From Coffea arabica (Eukaryota; Streptophyta; Magnoliopsida; Gentianales; Rubiaceae), in contig NC_092320.1 of assembly GCF_036785885.1 (NCBI RefSeq), positions 24,615,557-24,679,556 on the forward strand: 64,000 bases of DNA. Direction: 5' to 3'. This document shows, piece after piece, positions 45,251 through 57,316 of this stretch. The notes beneath the pieces were generated by a model, which saw only the letters and a list, made by a program, of their open reading frames with translations, did not search any database and was not told where the DNA came from. The first letter of the stretch is position 1, and each line of letters opens with the position of its first letter. Both the position numbers and the translations under genes were made by a program.

Positions 45251-46347
45251 GTGATACACACTCAAATGTATCAAATTTAGTACTTAACGATTTAAAAAAT
45301 TAATAGATTCAAACTTCAGATTTTAAATTTTAGACTTCAGTTTTTAGATTTCAATTCTATCAAATGCACTCTTATGGCTAGTTTGGGAGATGAGATTTGA
45401 TAGGAAAAGAAAAGAAAGTGGGAGGAAGGAATATTTTTCTTTCATTTGCGAGTTTACTCACGACAAAAAACAAAGGATTTGGCCTGATTTGAAGGGATTC
45501 AGTGTTTGAATCCCATTGCCGATTCCATCCAGTGTTTGATTTCTACTGTCAATGTGAGAGTTGTATTGTTGGATGATTTGGAAGAATTTTTGTAAATGAT
45601 AAATGGTTCTAGAGGTATGCCCAAATGGATTTGGTCTGATTTGGAGAGATTCAGTGTTTGAATCTCACTGTTGATGTGAAAACTATGTTATTGGGCGATT
45701 TGTGGGAACTTTTGTAAGAGATATATGGTTCCGGAGCTATGCCCAAAAATATTTTAAAAAGTGATAGTTCATATACAAATGTCTCGGATGCATGTCCTGA
45801 CCTATAGTGATAATTGGAGTCAAATTCATTCAAACATTTTTTTTCTACCAAAAAAATAGGTAGTTCATAAAATTTACGATATCACAGCATGACGATAGTA
45901 GCTCTCCATTATTGTGAATTTTTTTTAAAATAGTTTTGCTTTTTTACCAATTTGATTGAGACAAAAAATTATCTCGTGAGTAAATCATAGCCACGCATTT
46001 TAAAAGATGAAAATTTGAGCCAATCTGGACCCTTAATCTTCGCTAACTCGCAATGGCGATGGTCCTCATGCTCAACAGCTTCCACTGTAAAGGACTCCAT
46101 AAACTACTACTTACTAATGAACTAGGAGAGATAAATCGCGCTTTGCACGGTGGTGTACAAAATGTGAATGCCCATGAAGGATTACAATTATGTAAATAGT
46201 AGCTGGGATTGCAGATAAGTAATTTTAGATCGGAATTAATATTGGAGTTATATGTATTGATTAACAATAGAAAATTGTGGGAGAAATGTAACAAGATAAT
46301 TTGGTAATCGAGCTATTTGTTTTGTTTTAGAAAACGATACTAATATA
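45249..46347. other. Non-coding stretch with a ~150-bp tandem duplication
   Basis: Between about 45478 and 45755 two diverged units repeat TTTGG(C/T)CTGATTTG...GAGATTCAGTGTTTGAATC...GGTTC(T/C)(A/G)GAG(G/C)TATGCCCAAA. No gene is seen. The remainder is AT-rich. Confidence 0.5.
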
Positions 46348-47660
46348 TTAAAGGTGAAATGTATGATGCCATGGATACATGATTTCTATTCCGTTGATTC
46401 TGAAAATTAAAATAGCAAGGGATGTTCGGGATTGGGGTATGAAGACAAGTATTTCTCCTTGTTGAAGACCATGATCATCACCAAATTTGTTCCAGTTTTG
46501 GTGAAATCTGTTCTCGGTCTTTCCAATGATATAGGTTTTAGTTCCACTTGTGAGGACCATAGTTGCGGTTCTTGATTCATGTAATCTCGGATGCGCATCC
46601 TTGGGAATTTCCTGCCAAAAAAGAAATTTGTGTAATGAAGATAAATAAAGAAGGAGTGGATTAGAAAACCATGAATTTGTTTAACAGGAGAACATGCACA
46701 CCATTGTGTACTTAGCATCACAAGAAAAAATTTTGGTAAAAAGCATCTAATGCCATAAGATCATGAGAAAGAATCGATTGATTGATGAGGTGACCAAAGT
46801 TGCACTCGGTTGGCTTTTGATATTTTTTGTAATGAAAGGAAAGGATGTGTGAGTGCATATATAACTTAGGAATATAGTATAAGAGCAATAGAATTGAATT
46901 TTCCTCATGAAATGAACAATTCATAAGGAATCATTGGCAAGTGCAAGGTCCAGCGTGTCCAGATTTGTAGATGATTGGTCGAGAACGTCAGTGCATCATA
47001 TATGAAATTGCCCCTTCTTCACAAGAAAAACATATCATTTAGGTCAATATAGTTGTGCTTGCAAAAAATTTCCCATTCTCCTTCAAAACAATGATTTGTG
47101 ATTTTCAGACTCCATTCAGCAAGGCCATGTTTAACTGTAATGGTCTGTCCCTTTGCAAAGTTATTATAACGAAACATTTCCACAGGAATTTCCTTTGAAC
47201 ATAAGACATCGGTAAATATATGATAAAGGTAATCTAAGAGCTAGCATCAGTTATTAAGAACACCTGTTTCTCCATATCTGTGCAGAAGGGTACATAGCTC
47301 CAAGGCTGTCCATTCAATATTCGGGTAATCTTTGGTGGCTCTATGGAAAAAAGAAAAACAATAAGATTTTCATGTATTTTATAACACTATTGTAATCAGG
47401 AAAGGATACTTGCCTTGGGGTATGAATGCCTCTAAAGAAATAAGGATGATATTTTGCAACCATTGTTTAACCGATGCAAGTGAAAATAACGATGGTTCAC
47501 CCATGTAGGCAAATACCATGGGGAAAGCCTCTGCAAAATTTTTTCCGACGGAGTATACTATTTTTCCCTCTTGGTTTTTAACATCAGTTGCTGCATGGAT
47601 CTTATTATGATCAAACGTGTGAAGATAAAACTTGACCTTGTTGGCAACTCAAACTAACGC
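46348..47660 (-). pseudogene. B3-domain protein-like locus (two B3-like segments), decayed
   Basis: On the minus strand, one B3-like segment lies at about 47225-47050 (CSKEIPVEMFRYNNFAKGQT, then a VKHGLAEWSLKI-type strand). A second is at about 46620-46348 (VLTSGTKTYIIGKTENRF, then NWNKFGDDHGLQQGEILVFI). Both follow the B3 pattern of a basic loop, a W-x-V/I-K/G strand, an F..W..F helix and a GD/GE-x-L-V-F turn. B3 domains bind DNA in plant transcription factors. Further coding-looking sequence at 47370-47660 is unidentified and has an in-frame stop. It lies directly downstream of the RPA-like region on the same strand. It may be a separate captured gene or the C-terminal part of a composite RPA-B3 gene. 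Confidence 0.5.
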
Positions 47661-48895
47661 CCATCTTTTAAACGGATTTTTTGTCGCATTCATTTCTACT
47701 GTTAAATATTTATGGGGAAAGGTTAGGAAGAAATGCTAAGTAGAAAACTTTGGAGAAGTTTTCTATTGTAAAAAGAGTAGTGTCTAAATTTTTTGTTTAG
47801 ATATATTCGCAGCGAAGTTGCACATTTGGCCGCCTTGTTGTGTAGAAAAAGTATGAAAGAAGGAGGAGCAGTTGGAAGGAAAAGAGAACATAAACAATGC
47901 GTGAACAAGTATGAGTACCAATGCTACTGTGCAGCATTTTTAAACAATAAGTAGAGAGAGAGAGAGAGAGAGGCATTTAATATAAATGTGCTACTCTTGT
48001 TTGAAATTCTTGAATGTAGGTGGACGTTGGATGCAGCATTGACTAAAATGCAATTGTGCATCAATGAATATATTTGTTGTGTTTGCATTAATTGGAATTG
48101 ATCATCTAGACGTTAAAAGTTGTCAATCTATGGGTAGAAGTCATTTGATTGTTCATATTATATATAATGAATTGTAGCAGGTAATGTAATGACTAATAAG
48201 GGATAGCAATACTTCTAAGACATTTGTTCAGACAGTTGATAAAGGTAATGCTTTAAAAAGGTGGGTTATAAGTTCGAGATATAGTTTCAAAAGATGCAAC
48301 ATAATCGATCCTTTAAGCATTAACAAAATACACACACATCTGGATTCATAGTCAGAAAACAAAGGAACAAAAACTCAATCAATTTTTCTTTGCATTTTTG
48401 CTGATGTTTGTCTCCTCATCTTTGGATGTACCTTCATTTGCATCTTCAGATTGTTCAAATTTTGTATCAAGACGAATTCGCACCTTTGATGAAGAAACTT
48501 GGTTTTCTAAACAGCAATTATTGAGAAACATCAGCGAACGAAATAAATTGAGTATTCATAGCTGTAAAAGCTTTTTTTAATACATACAAACCTGATGCAG
48601 CAATTGTTGGGATAGTATTGCCAATTTCCTAAGAAATAGTCTGGACATCAGGATCTGCTGACCTATTAGTAGACTCTTCAGTGCTGGCATCCTTAAAATA
48701 GTAGACAATAGTATAACACTAATGACCTCCTCCATCTCTGGTAGTTGCTGGCTTTAACTGTATTATGAACATCTTTGATTGAAGTTCTTCATGGACATTT
48801 TCTAGTGGCAATTCTGAATTCTATGTATAAAAGCAATAAAAATGTCATTGACATTTTCAAAATTTCTCTAAGACTTTTTATGGATACCTATCAAA
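47661..48895. other. Spacer between RPA-like and B3-like regions
   Basis: Contains an (AG)n microsatellite at 47953-47972 and AT-rich sequence with scattered short frames. Minus-strand coding remnants may exist near 48400-48780, but I could not assign them. Confidence 0.35.
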
Positions 48896-50732
48896 CCTCT
48901 TTGTGATAATTCATTGCTTCAAGTGCAATAAATGTGAGCAGACTTTTAGCTAAGTCACTAAACACGAATGCAGTGAGTGTGTGTCAGTGAGGTCTATATC
49001 AAAACGACGCCTGCATGTAATAAAGCCTGAGTTAGGATTAGAGAATATGTTGATTTTGAGTAACACCTGGTAATTTGACACAAAGTAATGAATTGCATGT
49101 TGAGATTGCTTTCCTGGGAGAAGCCTGCTGTTTTTCATTACAATGATTGCAAGTATATGTAGTTCCAAAGTTTGCTACAGTCATGCGTTGGCATTTTATG
49201 CAACCCATGTAATAATATTTTTGAACAATGTGCTGGAAAGAAACCTTTGCCTTAACCCATGAAACCTAGAAATATGGAAAATCAAAGAGACGAGTTATTT
49301 TTTGCTACCTACTGAAAAAGGGAAAAAATTAAAAAGGATACAAATGTAAACCTTTTGTGTTGGAACAACATCAATGATAGAAATAATTTTCTGTTGTGAT
49401 TGGTGAAATAGCTGAGGACTTCGTTTAGCATGCATGCTATCCTGAAGAAGCCCTATAAAGCTTTTTCATTTCTCACAACCCTATGGAAAATCATAAACGT
49501 AAGTGGTAATACGAAATACTAAGTAATGGCATGTGAGAAGAACTGGAAAAAATCTTAGGAAGAAAGGGGAAAAAACCAATGCTTTAGCTAATTAGCTTCT
49601 CTGACAGGTGGATTGACAAGAATAACTGAGTCATTCTTGGCTGACAAAGCAATGCCTAGCAGACAAAGATAGCCAGACAAAGTATTAATACGAGGTAGTT
49701 GAGCATAAAATATAACTAAGCATGACGATCAACAATTATTCCATCACCATTGTACATAACAACATTGAGTCTGTGACATATTAAAACAAGATGCTTGTCT
49801 TTCAGCTCAGTGATAGATTTTCCTTAATTTTCAATGAACTCATTCCAGATAGACAGCAGAATAGGATTCATTCTATGCAATATCAAGAACAGAAAAATGC
49901 CTATTACTTTTATAATGGCGATGTAATTGTGCTAATTGTTTCATGATTCATAACGCAGCAAAGAAAGAACCAGAAAAGACTTTACTCTTTCTTCACAAGC
50001 CAAAATTTTTGCACCAATGATTCACGTGAATCTTTATGGACTGGAATAACCGATGATGCATGAATGACTATTCCAATGACATCTATATTCAGCAAAACAA
50101 GCAAGATAACTCATATACGATTTTTTTTTTCATATAAGATCAATAGAAAATATACTATAGATTGTGTTCTATACTGACCAAAAGTTTCATGTTTCAAGTC
50201 TGCGTAAGGAGCTAGGTCTTTATAAGCCGTGAAATCAAAATGGAACGGCAACACACTTGAGTCAGCCTCATCAATTTCCTCTACAACAGTTTTGGTGCTT
50301 ATAATCCACTGGAGCTTAAGTCCATCAAGCTGGAACCTTTCAGCAGTAGCCTTGACTTCAACATTTGAGATGCGATATTTTTTCTAAAGCTTCAGCTCAC
50401 CCATTTTCTGTATGGCATAGTAAAAAAGTACTCCCTGGATTTTCTGAAAAAATAAGTTTCATAGAAAAAAAAGGCTATTTTATGGATATTGAGTACAAAT
50501 TAATAAAGTTGTTAGCAACTGTAAAAGATACATAGCATTAGGGAAAAATAGATTTTGACAACAAGCTTTCAAAAGTAATATAAGCATACTTTTGAGTCAA
50601 CAAAATGAACTTTTGCCATTTTGTTGGAGTGGAGGGGGCAGAGTCAACATTCAATTTTTCTTGGGCTGTTATTATAGCTGTCCAAGATTTTATTCTAGGC
50701 TTTATGTCGTCAATGAACAAAACATCACCCAT
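48896..50732 (-). pseudogene. Replication protein A (RPA70)-like gene, decayed
   Basis: RPA large subunit binds single-stranded DNA through OB folds. On the minus strand, in order: an OB-fold A start near 50732 (DVLFIDDIKPRIKSWTAII, KWQKFILLTQK), a segment at 50200-50460 (VEEIDEADSSVLPFHFDF), OB-fold B at 49580-50110 (IDVIGIVIHASSV, PILLSIWNEF, SVILVNPPVREA), and the C-terminal OB domain with its zinc ribbon at 48900-49270 (YYMGCIKCQRM and YTCNHCNE, CxxC...CxxC; SDLAKSLLTFIALEAMNY). In-frame stops and a frameshift break it. Plant Helitrons frequently encode RPA-like proteins, and a Helitron Rep/Hel pseudogene lies nearby but on the opposite strand, so membership in that Helitron is uncertain. 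The 5' end abuts the 1.1-kb repeat at 50765. Confidence 0.7.
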
Positions 50733-50764
50733 TCTGCACCAAAGATGTACGAAAGTCCATAAGG

Positions 50765-51859
50765 TAATATACTACAATATTCATCAATATTCCTAAATTT
50801 CAATTCCATGGCTGCTACCTTTTTAATACAAAATAATCTAAACCATCACTACTAATATCAATATCCAATATATTCCATTCGCACAGAGTTCAAAATCCAT
50901 CAAATTCTCTCTATGGAAATAATATCAATAATTGTAAATAAAAAATAGAAACACAATGCAGTTATAAATATATACCAAAAATACTTTTTTCATGATAACC
51001 ATAACAATATAACCTATATTTAGTTCCTATTTCACTTCTTATCCTTAATTTTTATTTTTTATCACTATCACTATCTTCATCTCCATCTAATTTGACAATG
51101 AAATTATCAATCAATTTGTCATTTGACAATTTTAATTTATTAATACCTATCAAAAATTGAAAACAAAAATAGGCGCAAGGAAACTATTTACTAATAAGGG
51201 AAAATCGAGGATTGGGAATAGATACCAAGATATATAAATATTAGTGGTTTAATGTGTATGACAATTTTATTAGTAGCGATAGTACACATTTGGTTGATAA
51301 TACTAAATAAATGAGTTTAAAAGAAAAATAGATATATGAGAAAGAGAATAGATAGTTAAATAGAAAAGACTGTGGTTTGAATTATTGGTTAATAATAGAT
51401 GAGAGTGTTTTAATATTTGATCGAGTTTTTCAATAAATTGACAATTAATAAAGGGCATTATTGTCTTTTTATCACATCAAGAGAGGTCTCTGTAATCATG
51501 TAAACCTCAAGGGAGTCGAGTGAAATTGTCGAAAACCTCAGGGGAGGTTTCTGAAATTATCCATAAAGGGTTTTAGCTCAGGACTGGAATAATAAGTAAA
51601 GCGTGAAGAAACTACAAAGAAGGACACTTATTTTGCTAATAAGCCCTTTAATTTTGATGCTATCCTAATTTTTGATTAATAAAATATTGATTACATATCT
51701 AATTAAGGTTTGTGTTTGATAACTCAATTCAGTACTTAAAATTTTTAATATATTCTGACACATTTGATAATGAAAATAGAAGATCTGAATTAATCAACCG
51801 GAACCGAATTTCTTAGGCAAAACTTACTTTTAAAATGAAGTGATAAACTATTCACTTAT
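50765..51859 (+). repeat. 1.1-kb direct repeat, right copy
   Basis: This parallels 44148-45248, including the right terminus of the Mutator MITE near 51556 and its flank (AAAGGGTTTTAGCTCAGGACTGGAATAATAAG). It ends a few bases before the viral junction at 51881. Confidence 0.85.
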
Positions 51860-51880
51860 CAAAATTAACTGAATTTCCTA

Positions 51881-51892
51881 GCTCTGATACTA
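51881..51892 (-). other. tRNA-iMet primer-binding site at the viral-host junction
   Basis: GCTCTGATACTA on the plus strand is the complement of the primer site with one change (TAGTATCAGAGC against TGGTATCAGAGC). Host-derived sequence begins immediately beyond it, so the integration junction coincides with viral nucleotide 1. Confidence 0.75.
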
Positions 51893-52949
51893 GACGGGTT
51901 GAGGGGTTAGCCCCTTAAATTAGGAAAGTAGATAAAATAATTAAAAAGAAAGCATAAGAGTTAGGAAGTGGGTCGCAGTCGGACTGCCACTAGTTAGTAT
52001 AGGCGGTTGAACCAGTCATGTATAAACAGAATATAAATAAAATATAAAAACAAGTTAGTAAGTTAGTTTAGGCGGTATAACCGACCATAGATTGTTAGTA
52101 TAAGCAGAATAATAAAAAAACAAGCATATGAATATGAATATAGGCGGTTCAACCGACCATTTAATTGAATATAAGAATATAAGTTCATAAGAAGACTTAA
52201 AAAGATTGAGAAGCTTGCTCGAGGCTTGCTTCCTTGTTTGATCCTAAAAACTAAAATATAAAAATCAAGAACTAGTTTGTAGAGAGAGGGGAGAGGTTTC
52301 TTCAAGCTAGAAAGAGAAGTAGCCTTGAAGAAATGGTGTAAGAATGGTGTAGAAATGGTGCTGGCTTTGAGGGGTATTTACAGCAAAATTTTCGCTTTGC
52401 TACAGTATGCGCTATAGTACTCTTTGTCTTTTCTTACCGTGTTTGCACAATAACTTGCCGGATTGCTACAATTCTTCCGGTGCTACAGTAAAAATGATTT
52501 TTTTGAATTTTTGTCCCAATTGAGCCAGCTTGAATGTTTCTAGAAGCATTTGTTCAGCAAATCATTGCTGATAATTCTTCGGATGCTTCTTTGATTCATT
52601 CTTTGGAATGCTGTGTATTGACTCCTTGTTTGTCAAGCAAGTATTTGTTAAGAACTATTCTTTAAATATTTCTTCTTTGCATGAAGCACTATTCCTTCAA
52701 TGTTTGGACCGAGTAGTTTGAGTTTGCTGTGCCGATGTGGTTGTACTTGTGAGTGTTGTAACAAGAGATTCTTTCACCAGTATCCCTATTAAAGTTTCTG
52801 ATTCTGAATTCTTTTCTCTCGGTTTCTAGATAGTGATATTCCATCTAGAGACGTGAGAAAGTATCATCCCTGCGTTTGATCTGGAAGGATTGAGTAGTAG
52901 GATTTTTAGGAATTAGAAACGGATTTTCATCCTCTCCAGTTTCCTTGAT

Positions 52950-53246
52950 CTAATTTATTGTTGAAGTCTCGTCAATTGCTTGGAATTGGTTTGAGATGGT
53001 TTCATTAGGTACCCAATTTGGAGTTGCTTCCACAGGTATCCAATTTGAGGATGATTCTTCAGGAATCCAATCCCAGTTTGATGTTTGGCCTTCATTCATT
53101 TGATTCCAATTTGATGATGTTTGTTCTTCATTAGTTTGATTGTTGGATATTTCTCCAAGGGATTTTTGTACCCAAGTAGAATATCCATCCAAGAGGCAGT
53201 TTTTCTCTTTTGGATTGTATGATGATGAACTTCCTTCACCTGTCAT
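52950..53246 (-). pseudogene. Caulimovirid unit A: polar frame with NW repeats
   Basis: This is a 98-residue open frame rich in Asn, Trp, Glu, Ser and Thr, with repeated SNW/PNW units. No enzymatic motif. The same 3' region starts to appear in the third unit near the window end (63930-64000), but not in unit B. Confidence 0.4.
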
Positions 53247-53501
53247 GTCTCTACATAAAGACTTTGTTAGTCCAAAAAATATATGTTTAAAGAGTTGGGA
53301 TATTTTCCCTTTACAAGAGATTTGAAAAGGGACTAATTGGTTGAGAAAGGATGTTCTTAGAATGATATGGTTAGTCAGATACTTAGTTAAAAAGAAGGTA
53401 TCTGAGAATTGATTTTGTATATTTGGAATTTTGAGTTCGATATTGAATTTGGGATTGTTGGTTTTTCTAAGAACTTCTAGAATTTGGACTAGAATGAAGT
53501 T

Positions 53502-53936
53502 TTAAGGAATATAGTTTTGGTCTATCCCTATATCAAATAGGGCTTTAGTTTTGATTACATAATTGCCAACAATTAGTAATCGTATGTGGATCAAGCATTC
53601 CCGAAATAACTGAGAATTCAGGTTCACAAGATTGGTTATTTCTTTTTGAGGATTTCGAATAGGAAATTTGTCAAGGATTTCTAGAAAATCCTGAAGTTTT
53701 GTTTTAGGGATTTTGTAGTTGTCTTTTTCTGGAATATCAAACAGAAGATTTTTGATTGAAACTTGGTTCAGATAAGGTGGTCTTGTCTTTTCAATGATGT
53801 TGAGAAGAAGATTTTGGTATTTAATCATAAGTACTTCCTTTTCATCTCCATCACTGGTGGTTTGAGAGGAAGATGTTGGAATATAATTGTCATAATCTTT
53901 TCCTCGTTCAGATTTGTCAGTATCTGACTTGATCAA
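53502..53936 (-). pseudogene. Caulimovirid unit A: region leading into an aspartic protease
   Basis: The frame ends with an ALFDIG motif, where pepsin-like retroviral proteases have D-(S/T)-G, then stops. Related sequence with the same motif lies in unit B near 61260-61300. Downstream remnants (53330-53500) parallel the unit B protease region but do not continue into reverse transcriptase. Confidence 0.5.
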
Positions 53937-54137
53937 AAGATTTGACAGTTGGGCTAGTTATAAGATATTGAATTTTTGGTAATGTCTAGATTTATGGATT
54001 TTGAAAGTGGATAAGACTGGTAGTTTTGTAGGAAAGAAAGGGTATTCATGGTTTTCTATAGGGTTGGGCTATTTACTGGGCTTTGTATAATAGATAGATA
54101 GCCCAAACTTGTTGTAAAGAGATCCAAGATCCCTTTC

Positions 54138-55217
54138 TTAGGCTCGATCTTCTGTAGATTTGAAAAACCAGCTTGCTTGTTGAATCTGTCCATAAGTTGT
54201 TTCCTTCCAAGGCTTAATCTTCTTGTGTTGAGAACTAAGAAAGCCCTTGAGGAAATTTTTCCTATGAACGTTGTTTTTGCCTAGCTTTTTCAAGCAAGTG
54301 TGCTGATATTTACCAAAACTTGGGAATAGCTCTGAATCATCAGATGTGAATATATCCAGAATGGATGTAATGTTGAATACCACTATTTCTGGGAGGATGT
54401 TCCTATCTTGTATTTTAGGTTCATCCTTGTTGTTTGAAACAAAGATAATATTTCTGTCTTCTATGATGAGCAGTTCCTCCCACCATTTTTGGAATTGCCC
54501 AATAAATCCTATGGATAGGATATGAGCAGCTAACTGTTTGTAGCCATGTGATATTTGATTAAACATAGCAGTGGTTATCATTTGTTGAGATGCCATAAGA
54601 AGATTGTATCTGAATATGCCATCTATGCTCCATACATAGATGTCTTCCTTATTGTATGAATGTTGAAGGATATTGGGTATTATCCTGAAAATGTCAGAAA
54701 CGATTATTTGAGATTTATATAAATTTTGGATGTTTTCTTGGTTGGGAATATAACTTTGTAAGAAAAGGTTTGCATATGGTTTGTTTAGGATAGAAGATCC
54801 TTGGAGGTTTTATATGACCCTAACCAAGGTGGGTTTTTTAATTTTCAATCCTGGTTTGATAATAAAAAAGGAGCATTTAATCCTAACTTCCTTATTTTCT
54901 GATTGGTCTAAAGGCTTTAAGTTTGAGAAGTAGGTATTTGGAAAAGGAGTTTTTGGGATAAATTGGGAAAAGAGATTGAAGAGGTATTTTTTTTGATAGA
55001 TTGTGAGAATCTTCTTGACATGAATATAGGCTGCTTTTTGGTCAATTCTGATCTCAATTTCATGAATGACCAATTTTGCCGATGCAGGTTCAGCCTGTAT
55101 CTCTTGTTTAGTAGTCTGCCTTTCTTCATTTTTTGTTTGAGCAGAGGGACAGTCAATCCTCTTCAGAAAGTATAAAGGCTGAATGTGTTGTTTTTGTCTG
55201 AATAATTCAAACATCAC
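54138..55217 (-). pseudogene. Caulimovirid unit A: unidentified and capsid-region-like frames
   Basis: Two interrupted frames occupy this stretch (55217-54810 and 54596-54138). The second is Lys-rich towards its end and contains a FQKWWEELL segment, similar in character to the capsid region of caulimovirids. No zinc knuckle was seen. Assignment rests on order and composition and is tentative. Confidence 0.35.
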
Positions 55218-55346
55218 CTTTCTTGGAATATTGATTGGAGATTTGACCAGATTTGTTTGAGGAAATATTTCTTGTATTTGAGACTGTCTTCTTGACCTAT
55301 TGAAGATCCATGTATCTTCTGTTTGTCCCTTGTATTTGCTGGAAAA

Positions 55347-56601
55347 TCATGTTCCTTCTGTATAAGTTTCCACCTTGAGGTTTGGGTACTCAATATTAAG
55401 TACCTCTAGCTTATCAGACTGCAGCTGTTTGTATGTTATGAAAGAATATACAGAAAATTTAGAAATTTCTTTATTATTTGTAGAATTCTCTTTTGAGTTT
55501 TTCAAACAAATAAGTTTGTTATTATGAGACAAGTTTAAAATAGATGATTGTGAAAAATCAGTAGCATTTTGGTTTTTGATAATCTGAATTTTTTCTTTAG
55601 AAGAAATAATCTTTGTTTGTGAATTTCTAATAGCCATTAGTTTGGTAAGCGTTTGGGAAGGAATTTTATCTTCAGCAATTTCTGCTTGAAGATTTTTACA
55701 GTTTATTGGTTTGACACTAGGTTGAGTTTTGGCTAAAACATTTATTGTGGAATATCCTATGTCTATAGAATCTCCTATGTCTTTCTCAAGACTAGTAGTA
55801 TTATCAGGATTATTCATTGGTTGACCAGATGCCGAAGTTTTGAAATTCCTGAAAAATCTTGGTTTGATAAATCTATTGGGTTTAATAGATATAGATCTAT
55901 GGGAGAATCTGATAGATCTATAAGCTTGTTTTTTTAGCAATTTTTGTGGATCTGGTAGGTTTATAGATCCTGGTGTGGATATGTTTGAAAATGATTTTGG
56001 TGGATCTATTGATTCTGCTGGGAGTTTATGAAGGGATTCTAGGATAGGAATTGTTTGAGACAGACCTTTGGATAGATTTAAGGGTTTTGACTTAGTTTGG
56101 ACTGGATCTACAAGATCTGGCATGCAATCTTGAGTTTTTATAGTTTTTAACATAGAGGATGCAGGTTTTGATACAGTTTGATCTAGATCTACGGAGTCTA
56201 ATATAGATCTATGAATATTTGTGTTTACAAGCATAATTTTTCATGCTATTTGAACTGGTTTTATGAATTCTGGTGTAGACTCCTGAGACTCATACCAGTC
56301 AAAAAAATGACTATTTTGTTTTGTTTTTCTTAAAAATTTATAAAAGTTTTCTTGTATATTTTTTCGGGTTTTACCCTGGTATTTTTCAAAAAATTGTTTT
56401 TTTTTAATTTGATTGTGGCTTGCAAAGAATTCAGATCTTAGTTTTTGTTTATCAATTTAAAATTCAGAGAGTTTGTTTTCAAATCTTTTTTGAATAAGGA
56501 TTGATTGCTCAATTCGAGCAATTCTAGTTTGAAGATCCTCCATTTGTTTATTGTTTAAGGAAGACTTGAGAAGGCTAGAGTTTGCTTGATAAGAAGTCAT
56601 G
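55347..56601 (-). pseudogene. Caulimovirid unit A: N-terminal reading frame
   Basis: From an ATG near 56601 the frame encodes a coiled-coil-like start, then, after interruptions, a long Ser/Pro/Lys-rich region (56234-55347). The first part matches 61440-62180 of unit B, with about 150 bp extra in A. Stops interrupt it between 56234 and about 56460. Confidence 0.5.
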
Positions 56602-57303
56602 AGTAGAGGAAAGTAAATAAATAAAATAAACAATTTTCCTGAAATTAATCGACCTTATAATCCTCTTCTCTTTAGCAAAGAATCCTTCGGGATCCATGGA
56701 GGATAAACTATTTTTCTTAAACCATTATAATAAAGATAGTGAGAATGCTATAAGAATAAATCTAATCCTTTGAGAGAGATTGACTATGCATGACGACCAT
56801 ATTTCCGTTATAATAAAGATAGCGATGAGGTTACAAGAATAGATCTAACCTTTTGAGAAAGATTAACTATGAATGACGACTATATTTTCAAACAGAAATA
56901 ATATCAGCAGTATAAACCTATGAAACCAGATCTGAACCTCTGAACACTTCACCGTCCTAGATCTCGGACCACAAGAACCTCAACATCCCTACAGGACTTA
57001 CTGCCTTACTGCCTGGCCCGAAGGTTAGCAATTACAAGCTCCATGTCCATTAGTCAAACCATAGTCCATAAATAGATACTATTAATATTATAATAAATTT
57101 GAATATACTAGATAGTAATTACGAAGTTAACCAGTCTCGTTAGACAGGTCTAAACTTGTAGATCTACACTAGCAACATCATAAATAAAGAAAGATGGTAA
57201 TCACGAAGCCAAGCAATCTCATCAGACAGATCTAAACTTGTAGATCTACACTAGCAACATTATAATTAGCAAAGAAAGATACCCATCACCCACTTCCCCT
57301 TCT

Positions 57304-57316
57304 GGCTCTGATACCA
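57304..57316 (-). other. tRNA-iMet primer-binding site between units A and B
   Basis: GGCTCTGATACCA is the exact complement of TGGTATCAGAGCC. It defines nucleotide 1 of unit A on the minus strand and the end of unit B. Confidence 0.85.

Larger units (their letters stand above)
51881..57305 (-). mobile_element. Endogenous caulimovirid (pararetrovirus), unit A
   Basis: The unit lies between two tRNA-Met primer-binding sites on the minus strand. It contains, from high to low coordinate, an N-terminal reading frame shared with unit B, unidentified frames, a tryptophan-rich segment that may belong to the capsid region, and an aspartic-protease start. It then continues into a polar frame and the 3' non-coding region without any reverse transcriptase. 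All frames carry stops or shifts. The end at 51881 falls exactly at the primer-binding site. Affinity to florendovirus/petuvirus-type endogenous caulimovirids is inferred from unit B. Confidence 0.7.

Noticed and set aside
57304..57316. tRNA-Met-like sequence (also at 40907, 51881 and 62914)
   Set aside because: Only the primer-complementary 12-13 bases are present. They are primer-binding sites, not tRNA genes.
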